Below, piece after piece: positions 17,234 through 26,741 of a stretch of 64,000 nt of DNA. The notes under the pieces were generated by a model that searched no databases, was not told the DNA's origin, and saw only the letters and a list, made by a program, of their open reading frames with translations. The position numbers and the translations under genes were made by a program. This DNA is from Anthropogastromicrobium sp963652495 (GTDB taxonomy: Bacteria; Bacillota; Clostridia; Lachnospirales; Lachnospiraceae): positions 5,337 through 69,336 of the forward strand of contig CAVJTU010000006.1 of the NCBI GenBank assembly GCA_963652495.1, read 5' to 3'. Numbering within the stretch: position 1 is the stretch's first letter; each line of letters opens with the position of its first letter.

Positions 17234-18610
17234 TCAGTTTTTTCTCAGATATTCCTCACAGAATGCAATTTGTGCTTCCATGGAAGTACGGCTTGGTGCT
17301 CCCTTTGTCAGACGCTTCTCTACGCAGGTCTTCATGCTGATGGCTTCATAGATATCTGTGTTAAATACCGGGCTGATGGAGCGATAATCCTCAAGAGAGA
17401 GCTCGTCAAGGGAGCAGTTCTTATCGATGCACATTAAAACAAGCTGTCCAACAATGCCATGTGCGTCGCGGAATGCAACGCCATGATTTACCAGATAGTC
17501 AGCAGCATCGGTTGCATTGGTGAAGCCGTTTTTGGCGCTGGCTTCCATACGATCCTTGCGGAAGGTCATAGAAGCGATCATGCCGGTGAACAGACTGATG
17601 CAGCCCTTAACGGTATCGAATGCGTCAAATGCCATCTCCTTATCTTCCTGCATGTCTTTGTTGTAGGCAAGCGGAAGCCCTTTCATAGTGGTTAAAAGAG
17701 AGGTGAGTGCGCCATAGACACGTCCTGTCTTTCCACGGATCAGTTCAGCAATATCAGGGTTTTTCTTCTGTGGCATGATGCTGGAACCGGTGCTGTAGGA
17801 ATCATCGATGTCGACAAACTGATACTCGTTTGTGTTCCAGGTGATGATCTCCTCACAGAAGCGGGACAGATGCATCATGATGATTGCCAATGCATCCAGA
17901 TATTCGATCAGATAATCGCGGTCAGAAACAGAATCCATGCTGTTTACAGTTGCACAGTCGAAGTCCAGAAGAGAAGCAGTGTACTCGCGGTCAAGCGGAT
18001 AAGTGGTTCCGGCAAGAGCACCTGCACCGAGCGGACAGATGTTCATACGGCGGCGGATATCAGTCAGACGGCTGCGGTCGCGGCGAAACATCTCAAAGTA
18101 AGCGCCAAAATGATGTGCAAGTGTAATTGGCTGTGCCTTCTGCAGATGAGTGAAGCCAGGCATGAAGGTATCCAGATTGTCCTTCATCACAGTCAATAGC
18201 TCCTCAAGAAGCGTCTTTAACAGGCCATTTGTTTCGTCAAGCTCATCTCTCGTGTAAAGCTTCATATCCAGTGCGACCTGATCATTTCTGCTTCGTCCGG
18301 TATGAAGTTTTTTTCCGGCATCACCGATACGCTCGATTAAGTGTGCCTCGACAAAGCTGTGAATATCCTCACTGCCGTCGTCAAATGTCAGTGTGCCATT
18401 GTCGATATCGGCAAGTATACTCTTTAAGCCGCCAATGATCTGATCGCGCTCATCATTTGTTAAGATGCCGGACTTTGCAAGCATAGTTACATGAGCGATG
18501 CTGCCGCGAATATCCTGCGCATAGAAACGGCAGTCAAACGGAAGTGATGCATTAAAACGGTTTACAAGTTCATTTGTCTCTTTGGTGAAGCGTCCACCCC
18601 ATAATTTCAT
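17234..18610 (-). CDS. argH: Argininosuccinate lyase ArgH
   Basis: A 458-residue fumarase/aspartase-superfamily enzyme that splits argininosuccinate into arginine and fumarate, the last step of arginine synthesis. It begins MKLWGGRFTK, as the family does. It has HTGRSRNDQVALD, TFMPGFTHLQKAQPIT and the catalytic serine-loop signature GSSIMPQKKNPD. The ATG at 18610 is chosen over 18616 because AGAGGA then sits at proper spacing. The gene starts 2 bp after the stop of the YfhO-like gene, so the two are probably co-transcribed, which is an unusual partner. argG is not in the window. Confidence 0.96.
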   Translation of the reverse strand: MKLWGGRFTKETNELVNRFNASLPFDCRFYAQDIRGSIAHVTMLAKSGILTNDERDQIIGGLKSILADIDNGTLTFDDGSEDIHSFVEAHLIERIGDAGKKLHTGRSRNDQVALDMKLYTRDELDETNGLLKTLLEELLTVMKDNLDTFMPGFTHLQKAQPITLAHHFGAYFEMFRRDRSRLTDIRRRMNICPLGAGALAGTTYPLDREYTASLLDFDCATVNSMDSVSDRDYLIEYLDALAIIMMHLSRFCEEIITWNTNEYQFVDIDDSYSTGSSIMPQKKNPDIAELIRGKTGRVYGALTSLLTTMKGLPLAYNKDMQEDKEMAFDAFDTVKGCISLFTGMIASMTFRKDRMEASAKNGFTNATDAADYLVNHGVAFRDAHGIVGQLVLMCIDKNCSLDELSLEDYRSISPVFNTDIYEAISMKTCVEKRLTKGAPSRTSMEAQIAFCEEYLRKN

Positions 18611-18612
18611 AA

Positions 18613-21534
18613 TCATTCCTCTTTCCCGGCAGCTTTTCTAGGTGCTGCCATTGTTCTTAGTTTCTCTTTTGATGGATTGCGACGGATGTGTGCCGAATCC
18701 GACTCGATATTGTCTGAGTTGGAACGGGCCGAATCTGACTTTTGGATTTGTCCTACCAATTCAAAAAGGTCATCATCGTCGTCCTTCTCATCTGTGTCAG
18801 CGGTATCCTCATCCGCTGGTTCATTGTCTGTTTTTTTATTGACATCACTCTCATTCGCATTATCGGTATTCACATCATTACCTTCATCGATATTACTTTC
18901 ATCGATATTACCTTCTTCATTCTCATTTTCAACGTCAGACAGTGCTGTGGGAGATATTTCCTGCATTTTAAGCTCTGCCTCGTCAGCCCTGTTTTTCTTC
19001 CACAGATGGATCAATGCGGCAATCATGATCAGCAGGATGATGCAGATCAGTGTGCTTGCAAGACCCAGATAGAAGCCGTCCGGCGTGTATTCAAGGTGAA
19101 TGGTATGTGTGCCTTCGGAGATCTCAAAGGAAACGAAGGTGTCCTTGAATCCGGTCATATCAACGGTATTTCCATCAACAGTGACGATCCATCCGGTGTC
19201 ATACGGAATGGTTGTGACCACACGTCCGTCTGCGGAAGCAGTGATAGTCGCATCTACACTTGTACTTGTGTATGCAGTAACTTCCATCGGAGACTCATCG
19301 AGAATCTCATAGAGTTCTTTTAAGACATCTTCATTCAGGCGGTATGCAGACAGATTTATGATGCTTGTACTGGATGAATCATCATTTGTAACGCTGAAAG
19401 TGGTGCCAGCTGTCTGATAATCAAAGGACATAAAGTAGCTGCGGCTCAAATTGTCAAAAGTCTTTGAACTGCCGCCGTAGCTGACGCGAAGCTTAGATGG
19501 ACCAGACTTTGCAGAATAGAAGCTGTAGTAGCCGCCCTCCGTTGTGGTGACGCTCACATTTGTTGTTCCATTGTTATCTACGGTCAGCGCAACAAACAGA
19601 TCATCGTCGATTCCAAGTGCATGCACCAGATTGTTCCAATTGACTCCCGGATCGTCTGCATTCAGTTCCCAGTCCAGTTCCAATGAATCAGAGACAAGGA
19701 AACCAAGCGGCAGAGCGTAGGTATTCTTGTACAGATCAACGTTGTCGGTACTCTGATAAAAGCTTCTTAATTCGGTATCCTCCGGTTTCGCATCGTTATC
19801 GGTGTAGATCGAATAGCGGATACCAAGGAGCATATTGGAGGCGGGTGTGGAGCCGGCAGTGCCATAAGCGTTTGTCGAAGACTCCAGACCGATCTTCTTA
19901 TAGAAAGAAGTCAGATGTGCGTAAGCTGTGGAGGAGAAGATCGACGCGGACGGATAGTCTAGCCATGCACCATCGTTTTTGGTACGGTTGTTGACCTTCT
20001 CTGTACGGTAAAATACAGTATCGTCATCGGCTGCCGCAGCTGCAGTCAGTGTACGAACATTGGCATCGTACTCTTTGTAGGTCGTTCTTCCAACAGTTGT
20101 AACGCTGGTATAAGACATGTTAATCGTGGACTCGACGGTAATGATGATAAGTGTCACTGCGGCGAGTGGTATTCGCCAGTGTTTGCCCTTTGTGCGGTAC
20201 AAGTGAATTAAAATGCCATACAGCATTACAAACAGAATGCTTAAATAGAAGGAAGAGAACAGATAATACTGACCGTCACCAGTTCCGGTGTAGGTGTCCT
20301 CAAGTTTTTCCGCCAGAATGATAAAAGCTATAACGCCAAGCAGCACGCCAAGATACTGTTTCTTCGGACGTTCCCTCAAGCCAAGGAAGCCTTTATAACC
20401 CATCGCGAGCACAAACAGCACGTAGATAAAGGACTGACGGCAGGGCAGTGAGTTCGGATAATGGAATCCGTGCCAGATAAAATTCAATACATTTGTGCTG
20501 AAACTTAAGTAAAAGAAGATAATCAGGCACAGATATGAGATCTTTTCCTTGAAGGAAATCTTTTTGTTCATAAAATATAATGGGACAAACAGCAAAATGC
20601 CGACACCGCAGTAGATGTTTGGCCAGTGCTTTAAGCCAATTTCTACCTCTACATTAACCAGATGACGCGCGATCATGTCATACATGGAAAAGTAAGAAGA
20701 CCAGTCTTTTGGAAAACTGAAATTGCCGGAGGCGGTGTAAGAGAGCGCTGCGATCTCCGGCAGCAGGACAACGCCTGCAAGACCACCTGCAAGCAGAGAA
20801 AACAGACTGAAGGTTACAATTTTCTTCGGATAATTGAAATTCTTTCCCTTTGCTAAAAACATGCAGATCACAAAATAGATTACAAGCGTGATGCAGATCA
20901 TGATCGCAATATAATAATTTGAAAGAATCGCCAGACCAAGGCTGATGCAGTACAGATAACATTTATCTTCATTGATCAGACGCTCCAGACCAAGGAAAAT
21001 GACAGGAAGAAGGAACATACAGTCCAGCCACATAATATTCCAGCTGTAAGCTGCCATATAACCGCTCATACCATAGAAGATACCAAAAAAAGCGGCGGCA
21101 ATGCTGTTTGTGTGATTGTGACGGTTTAAGTACCAGGTCATTGTAAGACTAGAAAGTGCCATCTTTAAGACAATGCCATACGTAATAAATTCAATCACGA
21201 GTGAGCTAGGACACAGAAACAAAAACCAGTTCAGCGGGCTGGAAAGATAGTAGGCAAAAATCGCCATAAAGTTCGTTCCAAGACCGATATCCCATGTGTA
21301 AAACAGGCTTTCACCGTTTGAGAGTTTATCTTTTAATTCCTGAAAAAACGGTGCGTATTGATGATAGAGATCAGTGCGAAGGAAAGAACGGTCACCAAAT
21401 GGATAGATTTCTTTTCCGATGAAGATTATGATCATGGACAGGATCGGAATAAAGAAAGCCAGAAGATATGGCAGATAGTTTTTCCATGTTCGCTTTGCAT
21501 GCGCCGTCTTTGGCGTGACTTTTTGTAAATTCAT
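18613..21534 (-). CDS. YfhO-family multi-spanning membrane protein
   Basis: A 973-residue integral membrane protein. The N-terminal half has about a dozen hydrophobic helices (from YLPYLLAFFIPILSMIIIFIG) with the YfhO landmark DLYHQYAPFFQELKD. A large extracytoplasmic domain (about 470-830) and a final helix (ASTLICIILLIMIAALIHLW) follow. B. subtilis YfhO is a GT-C-like protein implicated in lipoteichoic-acid glycosylation; a sugar-transfer role here is inferred from the family. The cytoplasmic C-terminal tail (about 860-973) is very acidic, rich in Asn/Asp/Glu and low in complexity. A GtrA-family gene precedes it in the same direction, fitting polyprenyl-sugar-dependent glycosylation. Confidence 0.88.
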   Translation of the reverse strand: MNLQKVTPKTAHAKRTWKNYLPYLLAFFIPILSMIIIFIGKEIYPFGDRSFLRTDLYHQYAPFFQELKDKLSNGESLFYTWDIGLGTNFMAIFAYYLSSPLNWFLFLCPSSLVIEFITYGIVLKMALSSLTMTWYLNRHNHTNSIAAAFFGIFYGMSGYMAAYSWNIMWLDCMFLLPVIFLGLERLINEDKCYLYCISLGLAILSNYYIAIMICITLVIYFVICMFLAKGKNFNYPKKIVTFSLFSLLAGGLAGVVLLPEIAALSYTASGNFSFPKDWSSYFSMYDMIARHLVNVEVEIGLKHWPNIYCGVGILLFVPLYFMNKKISFKEKISYLCLIIFFYLSFSTNVLNFIWHGFHYPNSLPCRQSFIYVLFVLAMGYKGFLGLRERPKKQYLGVLLGVIAFIILAEKLEDTYTGTGDGQYYLFSSFYLSILFVMLYGILIHLYRTKGKHWRIPLAAVTLIIITVESTINMSYTSVTTVGRTTYKEYDANVRTLTAAAAADDDTVFYRTEKVNNRTKNDGAWLDYPSASIFSSTAYAHLTSFYKKIGLESSTNAYGTAGSTPASNMLLGIRYSIYTDNDAKPEDTELRSFYQSTDNVDLYKNTYALPLGFLVSDSLELDWELNADDPGVNWNNLVHALGIDDDLFVALTVDNNGTTNVSVTTTEGGYYSFYSAKSGPSKLRVSYGGSSKTFDNLSRSYFMSFDYQTAGTTFSVTNDDSSSTSIINLSAYRLNEDVLKELYEILDESPMEVTAYTSTSVDATITASADGRVVTTIPYDTGWIVTVDGNTVDMTGFKDTFVSFEISEGTHTIHLEYTPDGFYLGLASTLICIILLIMIAALIHLWKKNRADEAELKMQEISPTALSDVENENEEGNIDESNIDEGNDVNTDNANESDVNKKTDNEPADEDTADTDEKDDDDDLFELVGQIQKSDSARSNSDNIESDSAHIRRNPSKEKLRTMAAPRKAAGKEE

Positions 21535-21588
21535 AGCGTGCGAATCCTTTCTTAAAAATATAACATATCATAACTTTATGATACCAGA

Positions 21589-21613
21589 GTCAAAAGGTCA
21601 GAAAGCCTTTTGA
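21589..21613. repeat. Inverted repeat between the GtrA and YfhO genes
   Basis: GTCAAAAGG (21589-21597) and CCTTTTGAC (21605-21613) form a 9-bp stem with a 7-nt loop. No T-tract follows on the minus strand, so a protein-binding site or mRNA-processing hairpin is as likely as a terminator. Confidence 0.4.
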
Positions 21614-21687
21614 CCCCAACATCATAACATATTGTTCATTATGTGAATCGGTCAATTTCTCCCGCTCGATCTGTTATGAGTTTTGTC

Positions 21688-22164
21688 TTACTTCTTTTTA
21701 AAGACAAGAAGCTTGCTGCCAACGTAGTTGATCAATAAAACAAACACATTAGATAACAGCTTCATCGCTGCTTCATTTAAGCCGAGCAGACTGACTGTGA
21801 TCTCCATAAAAGCAGTGTCGGTGATGAAGGAAAAAAAGCGGCAAGTGATAAATGAAATCAGTTCCTTTTTCAGGACGGGCATGGACCAGTCATCCGACAG
21901 GAATACAAAAATCTTGTTTGTGACATAGGCAAATGCAACAGCGAGTACCCAGGAGATACATTGTGAGACAAGCACATTGGAAAATGTGCGGACGACAAAG
22001 TAACTGACGTAGTTTACCACAGTAGTCAGTACACCGCAGACAAGGTAACTGATGACTTCATAGTTGCAAAAACGTGACAAAGCAGGATTTTTGGCAGCCC
22101 ATTTGCAGATCCGAAGGTGTACAACCCACCGGATCAGAGAAAAATTCATGATTTTGTCTTTCAT
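21688..22164 (-). CDS. GtrA-family membrane protein
   Basis: A 158-residue protein with four predicted helices and the GtrA signature region RFCNYEVISYLVCGVLTTVVNYVSY (about 33-57), then FAYVTNKIFVF and NYVGSKLLVFKK at the C terminus. Family members are thought to help flip or handle undecaprenyl-linked sugars for wall or O-antigen glycosylation. It reads toward the YfhO-type gene 153 bp downstream, consistent with a shared cell-envelope glycosylation task. The start has AAGGAG 11 nt upstream. Confidence 0.85.
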   Translation of the reverse strand: MKDKIMNFSLIRWVVHLRICKWAAKNPALSRFCNYEVISYLVCGVLTTVVNYVSYFVVRTFSNVLVSQCISWVLAVAFAYVTNKIFVFLSDDWSMPVLKKELISFITCRFFSFITDTAFMEITVSLLGLNEAAMKLLSNVFVLLINYVGSKLLVFKKK

Positions 22165-22239
22165 AATAAGTATTGCTCCTTTTAAAAACTAAAAACTTAG
22201 AAACCAAAAGCAAATCTCAATATTTAACAATTGGAATGC

Positions 22240-22268
22240 TTTACAGATGCCTTAATTTCGCGTATAAT
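22240..22268 (+). promoter_or_regulatory. Promoter of the amidase gene
   Basis: TTTACA (22240-22245) and a perfect TATAAT (22263-22268) have a 17-bp spacer. The resulting leader is about 185 nt, and its 5' end can form a GTCGG/CCGAC hairpin. No known riboswitch was recognised. Confidence 0.65.
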
Positions 22269-22460
22269 AGTCGGTGCGTTTGGTTATCCGACCGGCGTAA
22301 GTTTGAAAACCACACAACATTCTTATTGTAATATAGGATGAGAAAAAAGTAAATGTTTTTCTTTATCGTATTGAGTATAGAGCAATATTGGCATTACAGT
22401 TCACGCGAATGGATGTCCGTGGACTGCAGCATTTTTACTGACATTGAAAGGTATTAGGAT

Positions 22461-23504
22461 ATGACGGAACAGGAACGCAAAAAAGCATTTGAAAATCAGA
22501 GAAAGAATGCACAGAGACGGGCAAAGGAGGCCGATGGCACCTTTGAAATCGAGCAGCGCATTTTGCGTGAAAAGAAGCTTCGCGAAGCACGGCGCAGGCA
22601 AACGCAGATACGCGCATTAAAGCAGCGGCTGATTGCAGAGATTGTATTTGTTGTGATTATCATTGCTGCAGCGGCTGTCTTTTTCAGAACATGCAGCAAT
22701 AAAAAGAACAATAAGCCGCAGCAGACTCTTTCGGCACAGACCACTCAGGAAGATGTGACACAGCTTATTGAATCTGCGAATGAGCCGGAAGAAACAGTGA
22801 CATCGAAACAGGAGCCGGAAGGTTTTACACAGGCACCGCAGGCAGAAACAGTTGTCGAAACGCAAGCCCAACAGGCACAGCCTGCAGAGCAAAGTCAGGC
22901 AGCGGAGTCTGTGGCAGCGACAGTAAACGCAAATGCGGATGCGGCAGCTGAAAAAGTAATTGATCCGTCAGGCATTGTGATTCCGGATTGGATCACAGTC
23001 GATTTGATCCATATAAATAGTGTATCAAGACCTGCGATTGCACTTGACACCGTTAACGATATTGCCATCCATTATGTGGCAAATCCGGGCAGCTCCGCAA
23101 AAGCAAACCGTGACTATTTTGATTCGCTGGACAATCCGGCAGTAGAAGGTGCCGGCAGACAGGCAAGTGCGCATTTGATTGTTGGACTTGAGGGTGAGGT
23201 CGTACAGTGCCTTCCGTTAAATGAACTGGCATATGCAGTCCGTTCCAGAAATCCGGATACGATCTCAATTGAGGTATGTCATCCGGATGAGACGGGAAAA
23301 TTTTCGGATGTTACATACAATACGCTTGTAAAGCTGACTGCATGGCTGCTGCAGCAAAAGGGACTGACACCGGATCACGTCATTCGCCATTATGACTGTG
23401 ATGGCAAGGCATGCCCGCTTTATTATGTGGAGCATGAGGATGCCTGGAATCAGTTAAAGCAGGATATAGCAGATTATTATTATGCGAATCCGAATATTCA
23501 GTAA
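22461..23504 (+). CDS. Membrane-anchored N-acetylmuramoyl-L-alanine amidase (Amidase_2/PGRP type)
   Basis: A 347-residue protein. A strongly basic, helical cytoplasmic tail (1-55), one membrane helix (LIAEIVFVVIIIAAAAVFF) and a Gln/Glu/Ala-rich linker (about 80-175) precede a C-terminal Amidase_2 domain. Zinc-ligand motifs are the His of DIAIHYVANPG and the His and Cys of IRHYDCDGKACPLYY. The family cleaves the MurNAc-L-Ala bond. The long charged tail suggests interaction on the inner face. It has its own promoter and is separated from ackA by a second promoter. Confidence 0.9.
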   Translation: MTEQERKKAFENQRKNAQRRAKEADGTFEIEQRILREKKLREARRRQTQIRALKQRLIAEIVFVVIIIAAAAVFFRTCSNKKNNKPQQTLSAQTTQEDVTQLIESANEPEETVTSKQEPEGFTQAPQAETVVETQAQQAQPAEQSQAAESVAATVNANADAAAEKVIDPSGIVIPDWITVDLIHINSVSRPAIALDTVNDIAIHYVANPGSSAKANRDYFDSLDNPAVEGAGRQASAHLIVGLEGEVVQCLPLNELAYAVRSRNPDTISIEVCHPDETGKFSDVTYNTLVKLTAWLLQQKGLTPDHVIRHYDCDGKACPLYYVEHEDAWNQLKQDIADYYYANPNIQ

Positions 23505-23524
23505 ACTTTCGGGCAACTTTGTAC

Positions 23525-23553
23525 TTTACAACTTTTTTGAAAAGCGGTAGAAT
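23525..23553 (+). promoter_or_regulatory. Promoter of ackA
   Basis: TTTACA (23525-23530) and TAGAAT (23548-23553) are spaced by 17 bp, about 80 nt before the start codon. Confidence 0.65.
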
Positions 23554-23641
23554 AGAATTAGCCTGTTGCGGTCTGGGCAGGGTCTGCCTCACGGACAGCA
23601 ACGATACAAACGCTGCATGGGCAGCAGATGGGAGATAAATT

Positions 23642-24832
23642 ATGAAGATATTAGTTATTAACTGCGGCAGTTCTTCTCTGAAGTATCAGCTGATTGATTC
23701 TGAGACAGAGGAGGTACTGGCAAAGGGACTTTGCGAGAGAATTGGTATTGACGGCTCTAAGCTGACTCATAAGCCGGCTGGAAAGGATGACTACGTAGTT
23801 GAGTCTCCGATGAAGGATCATCAGATCGCTGTAAAGCTGGTTCTGGACGCACTGACCGATAAGGATCATGGTGTGATCGCAGATATCAAAGAGATTTCCG
23901 CAGTAGGACACCGCGTTCTGCACGCAGGTCAGGTATACAGCGATTCCATCGTTGTAAATGAGGATGTTAAGAAGGTCATCAGAGAGTGCTTCGACCTTGG
24001 ACCTTTGCACAATCCGGCAAACCTGATCGGTATTGAGGCATGTGAGGCAGCTATGCCGGGCGTACCGCAGGTAGCAGTATTTGATACCGCATTCGGACAG
24101 AGCATGCCAAGAAAGGCCTATCTGTATGCAATTCCATATGAGTACTATGAAAAGTACGGCATCCGTCGTTACGGCTTCCACGGAACCAGCCACAGCTTCG
24201 TTTCCAAGGAGACCATCAAGTTTGCAAATCTGGATCCTGAAAATTGCAAGGTTATCGTTTGTCATTTAGGAAACGGTGCAAGTATCTCCGCATCCATCGG
24301 CGGCAAGTGCGTAGATACCAGCATGGGTCTGACTCCTCTGGAAGGTCTGATCATGGGTACCAGAAGCGGTGATGTGGATCCGGCTGTTGTTCAGTATATC
24401 TGCAACAAAGAGAATAAGACAGTTGATGAAGTTCTGAATATTTTAAATAAGAAGTCCGGCGTTCTGGGTATCTCCGGTGTTTCTAGCGATTTCCGTGATA
24501 TCAAAAAGGCTGAGGATGAAGGAAATGACAGAGCAAAGGCAGCAAACGAGGCATTTATCTATCGTGTAATCAAGTATATCGGTTCTTATGTTGCTGCTAT
24601 GAACGGTGTAGATGCAATCGCTTTCACAGCAGGTGTTGGTGAGAATGATGTAAATGCAAGAGAGAAGATCTTAAGCGGTCTGACTTATCTTGGCATTGAG
24701 GTTGACCATGAGGCAAACAAGAAGAGAGGCGAGAATACGATGATCTCTACTCCGGCTTCTAAGGTTAAGGTTGCTGTTATTCCGACAAACGAAGAGCTGG
24801 CAATCGCAAGAGAGACTGTTGCGCTGGTATAA
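23642..24832 (+). CDS. ackA: Acetate kinase AckA
   Basis: A 396-residue ASKHA-fold kinase converting acetyl phosphate and ADP to acetate and ATP, the energy-yielding end of acetate fermentation. Motifs are the N-terminal ILVINCGSSSLKYQLID, DTAFGQSMP, the signature RYGFHGTSHSFVS, VCHLGNGASISA and AFTAGVGEN. Length is standard. Codon use is strongly biased, as in highly expressed genes. Phosphotransacetylase, which often precedes ackA, is absent here; the neighbour upstream is a wall amidase. It has its own promoter and a strong terminator (24858-24890), so it is monocistronic. Confidence 0.97.
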   Translation: MKILVINCGSSSLKYQLIDSETEEVLAKGLCERIGIDGSKLTHKPAGKDDYVVESPMKDHQIAVKLVLDALTDKDHGVIADIKEISAVGHRVLHAGQVYSDSIVVNEDVKKVIRECFDLGPLHNPANLIGIEACEAAMPGVPQVAVFDTAFGQSMPRKAYLYAIPYEYYEKYGIRRYGFHGTSHSFVSKETIKFANLDPENCKVIVCHLGNGASISASIGGKCVDTSMGLTPLEGLIMGTRSGDVDPAVVQYICNKENKTVDEVLNILNKKSGVLGISGVSSDFRDIKKAEDEGNDRAKAANEAFIYRVIKYIGSYVAAMNGVDAIAFTAGVGENDVNAREKILSGLTYLGIEVDHEANKKRGENTMISTPASKVKVAVIPTNEELAIARETVALV

Positions 24833-24857
24833 GCCGACACGACAAGCAAACATTAGG

Positions 24858-24890
24858 GCAGCAGCTGCAAAGGCAGCTGCTGCTTGTTTC
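24858..24890 (+). terminator. Terminator after ackA
   Basis: GCAGCAGCTGC (24858-24868) and GCAGCTGCTGC (24873-24883) form a perfect 11-bp stem with an AAAG loop, followed by TTGTTTCT. Confidence 0.85.
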
Positions 24891-24922
24891 TATGAACGTT
24901 TTACGAAAGGTTGGGTTACAAA

Positions 24923-26737
24923 TTGTCGTTATCAGAACAGAGCAGAATTCGCAATTTCTGTATTATTGCGCATATAGACCACGGTAAGTCTACACTGGCA
25001 GACCGTATTATTGAAAAAACAGGCCTTTTGACCAGCAGAGAGATGCAGGAGCAGGTTCTGGACAATATGGATCTTGAAAGAGAGAGAGGCATAACCATAA
25101 AGTCTCAGGCTGTGCGTACCATGTATAAGGCCCAGGATGGAGAGGAGTATATATTTAATCTGATTGATACTCCCGGACATGTCGATTTTAATTATGAAGT
25201 ATCACGAAGCCTTGCCGCATGTGACGGTGCGATTCTGGTAGTCGATGCTGCACAGGGTATTGAGGCACAGACGTTGGCAAATGTCTATCTGGCACTAGAT
25301 CACAATCTGGATGTCTTTCCGGTTATCAACAAGATTGACCTGCCGAGTGCAGATCCGGACCGTGTAGCGGCTGAGATTGAGGATGTCATTGGTATTGAGG
25401 CGCAGGATGCGCCGCGCATTTCCGCAAAAAACGGAATCAATATCGAGGCAGTTCTCGAAGAGATCGTTCACAAGATTCCAGCACCAAAGGGCGATCCAAA
25501 TGCACCGCTTAAGGCACTGATTTTTGACTCAAAGTATGATTCTTATCGCGGCGTTATCGTATTCTGCCGTATCGTGGAAGGCTGTGTCAAAAAGGGCGAT
25601 AAGATCCGCATGATGGCAACCGGAGCCGTAGAAGAGGTCGTTGAGGTCGGCTATTTCGGTGCAGGCCAGTTTATTGCATGCAGCGAGCTGTCTGCCGGTA
25701 TGGTTGGCTACATTACTGCCAGCATCAAAAATGTACGTGAGACACGCGTCGGTGACACGATCACAAACAATGACAATCCGGCAGCAGAGCCGCTTCCGGG
25801 CTACAAGAAGGTCAATCCGATGGTATACTGTGGTCTGTACCCGGCGGACGGTGCCAAGTATCCGGATCTTCGTGATGCGCTCGAAAAGCTTCAGTTAAAT
25901 GATGCCTCCTTGCAGTACGAGCCGGAGACCTCCATCGCACTCGGCTTTGGTTTTCGCTGCGGTTTCCTTGGCCTTCTTCACTTAGAGATCATTCAGGAGC
26001 GTCTCGAAAGAGAGTATAATCTTGATCTTGTTACTACGGCACCGGGCGTTGTCTACCATATTTATAAGACAGACGGTACGATGATCGAGCTGACCAACCC
26101 GTCTAATATGCCGGATCCGTCTGCCATTGAACATATGGAAGAGCCGGTTGTCTCCGCTGAAATCATGGTAACGAGTGAATATATCGGTGCCATCATGGAT
26201 CTGTGTCAGGAGCGAAGAGGTATCTACCTTGGCATGGAATATATCGAGGAAAATCGTGCTGTATTAAAGTATGATCTGCCTTTAAATGAGATTATCTACG
26301 ATTTCTTTGATGCGCTCAAGTCCCGCTCAAGAGGTTATGCATCCTTTGATTACGAGCTTAAGGGCTATATGCGCTCCGAGCTTGTTAAGTTAGATATCCT
26401 TGTAAATAAGGAAACTGTCGATGCCCTTTCCTTTATTGTATTTGCAGACAGCGCTTACGAGAGAGGAAGAAAGATGTGTGAAAAGCTCAAGGACGAGATT
26501 CCAAGACAGCTCTTTGAGATTCCGATTCAGGCAGCCATCGGCAGCAAGATTATTGCCAGAGAGACTGTCCGCGCAATGCGCAAGGATGTCCTTGCAAAAT
26601 GTTACGGTGGTGATATCAGCCGTAAGAAGAAGCTTCTTGAAAAGCAGAAGGAAGGAAAGAAGCGTATGCGCATGGTCGGAAACGTAGAGATTCCGCAGAA
26701 GGCATTTATGAGCGTGCTCAAGCTCGATGAGGAGTAA
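24923..26737 (+). CDS. lepA: Elongation factor 4 (LepA), ribosomal back-translocase GTPase
   Basis: A translational GTPase of about 604 residues. The G domain holds AHIDHGKST (G1), DTPGHVDF (G3) and NKIDLPSAD (G4). EF-G-like domains follow, and the family-specific C-terminal part ends VGNVEIPQKAFMSVLKLDEE. It acts on stalled or mis-translocated ribosomes. Only TTG starts are available. A TTG at 24911 abuts AAAGG with no spacing. I prefer the TTG at 24923, which gives LSLSEQSRIRNFCIIAHID, close to the usual family start. hemW begins 4 bp after the stop, as in many Firmicutes. Confidence 0.96.
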   Translation: MSLSEQSRIRNFCIIAHIDHGKSTLADRIIEKTGLLTSREMQEQVLDNMDLERERGITIKSQAVRTMYKAQDGEEYIFNLIDTPGHVDFNYEVSRSLAACDGAILVVDAAQGIEAQTLANVYLALDHNLDVFPVINKIDLPSADPDRVAAEIEDVIGIEAQDAPRISAKNGINIEAVLEEIVHKIPAPKGDPNAPLKALIFDSKYDSYRGVIVFCRIVEGCVKKGDKIRMMATGAVEEVVEVGYFGAGQFIACSELSAGMVGYITASIKNVRETRVGDTITNNDNPAAEPLPGYKKVNPMVYCGLYPADGAKYPDLRDALEKLQLNDASLQYEPETSIALGFGFRCGFLGLLHLEIIQERLEREYNLDLVTTAPGVVYHIYKTDGTMIELTNPSNMPDPSAIEHMEEPVVSAEIMVTSEYIGAIMDLCQERRGIYLGMEYIEENRAVLKYDLPLNEIIYDFFDALKSRSRGYASFDYELKGYMRSELVKLDILVNKETVDALSFIVFADSAYERGRKMCEKLKDEIPRQLFEIPIQAAIGSKIIARETVRAMRKDVLAKCYGGDISRKKKLLEKQKEGKKRMRMVGNVEIPQKAFMSVLKLDEE

Positions 26738-26741
26738 GATC

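Noticed and set aside
18742..19323. 193-residue plus-strand ORF inside the YfhO-type gene
   Set aside because: It arises from the reverse complement of the acidic repeats and extracytoplasmic domain; composition is Ile/Cys-rich without domain features.
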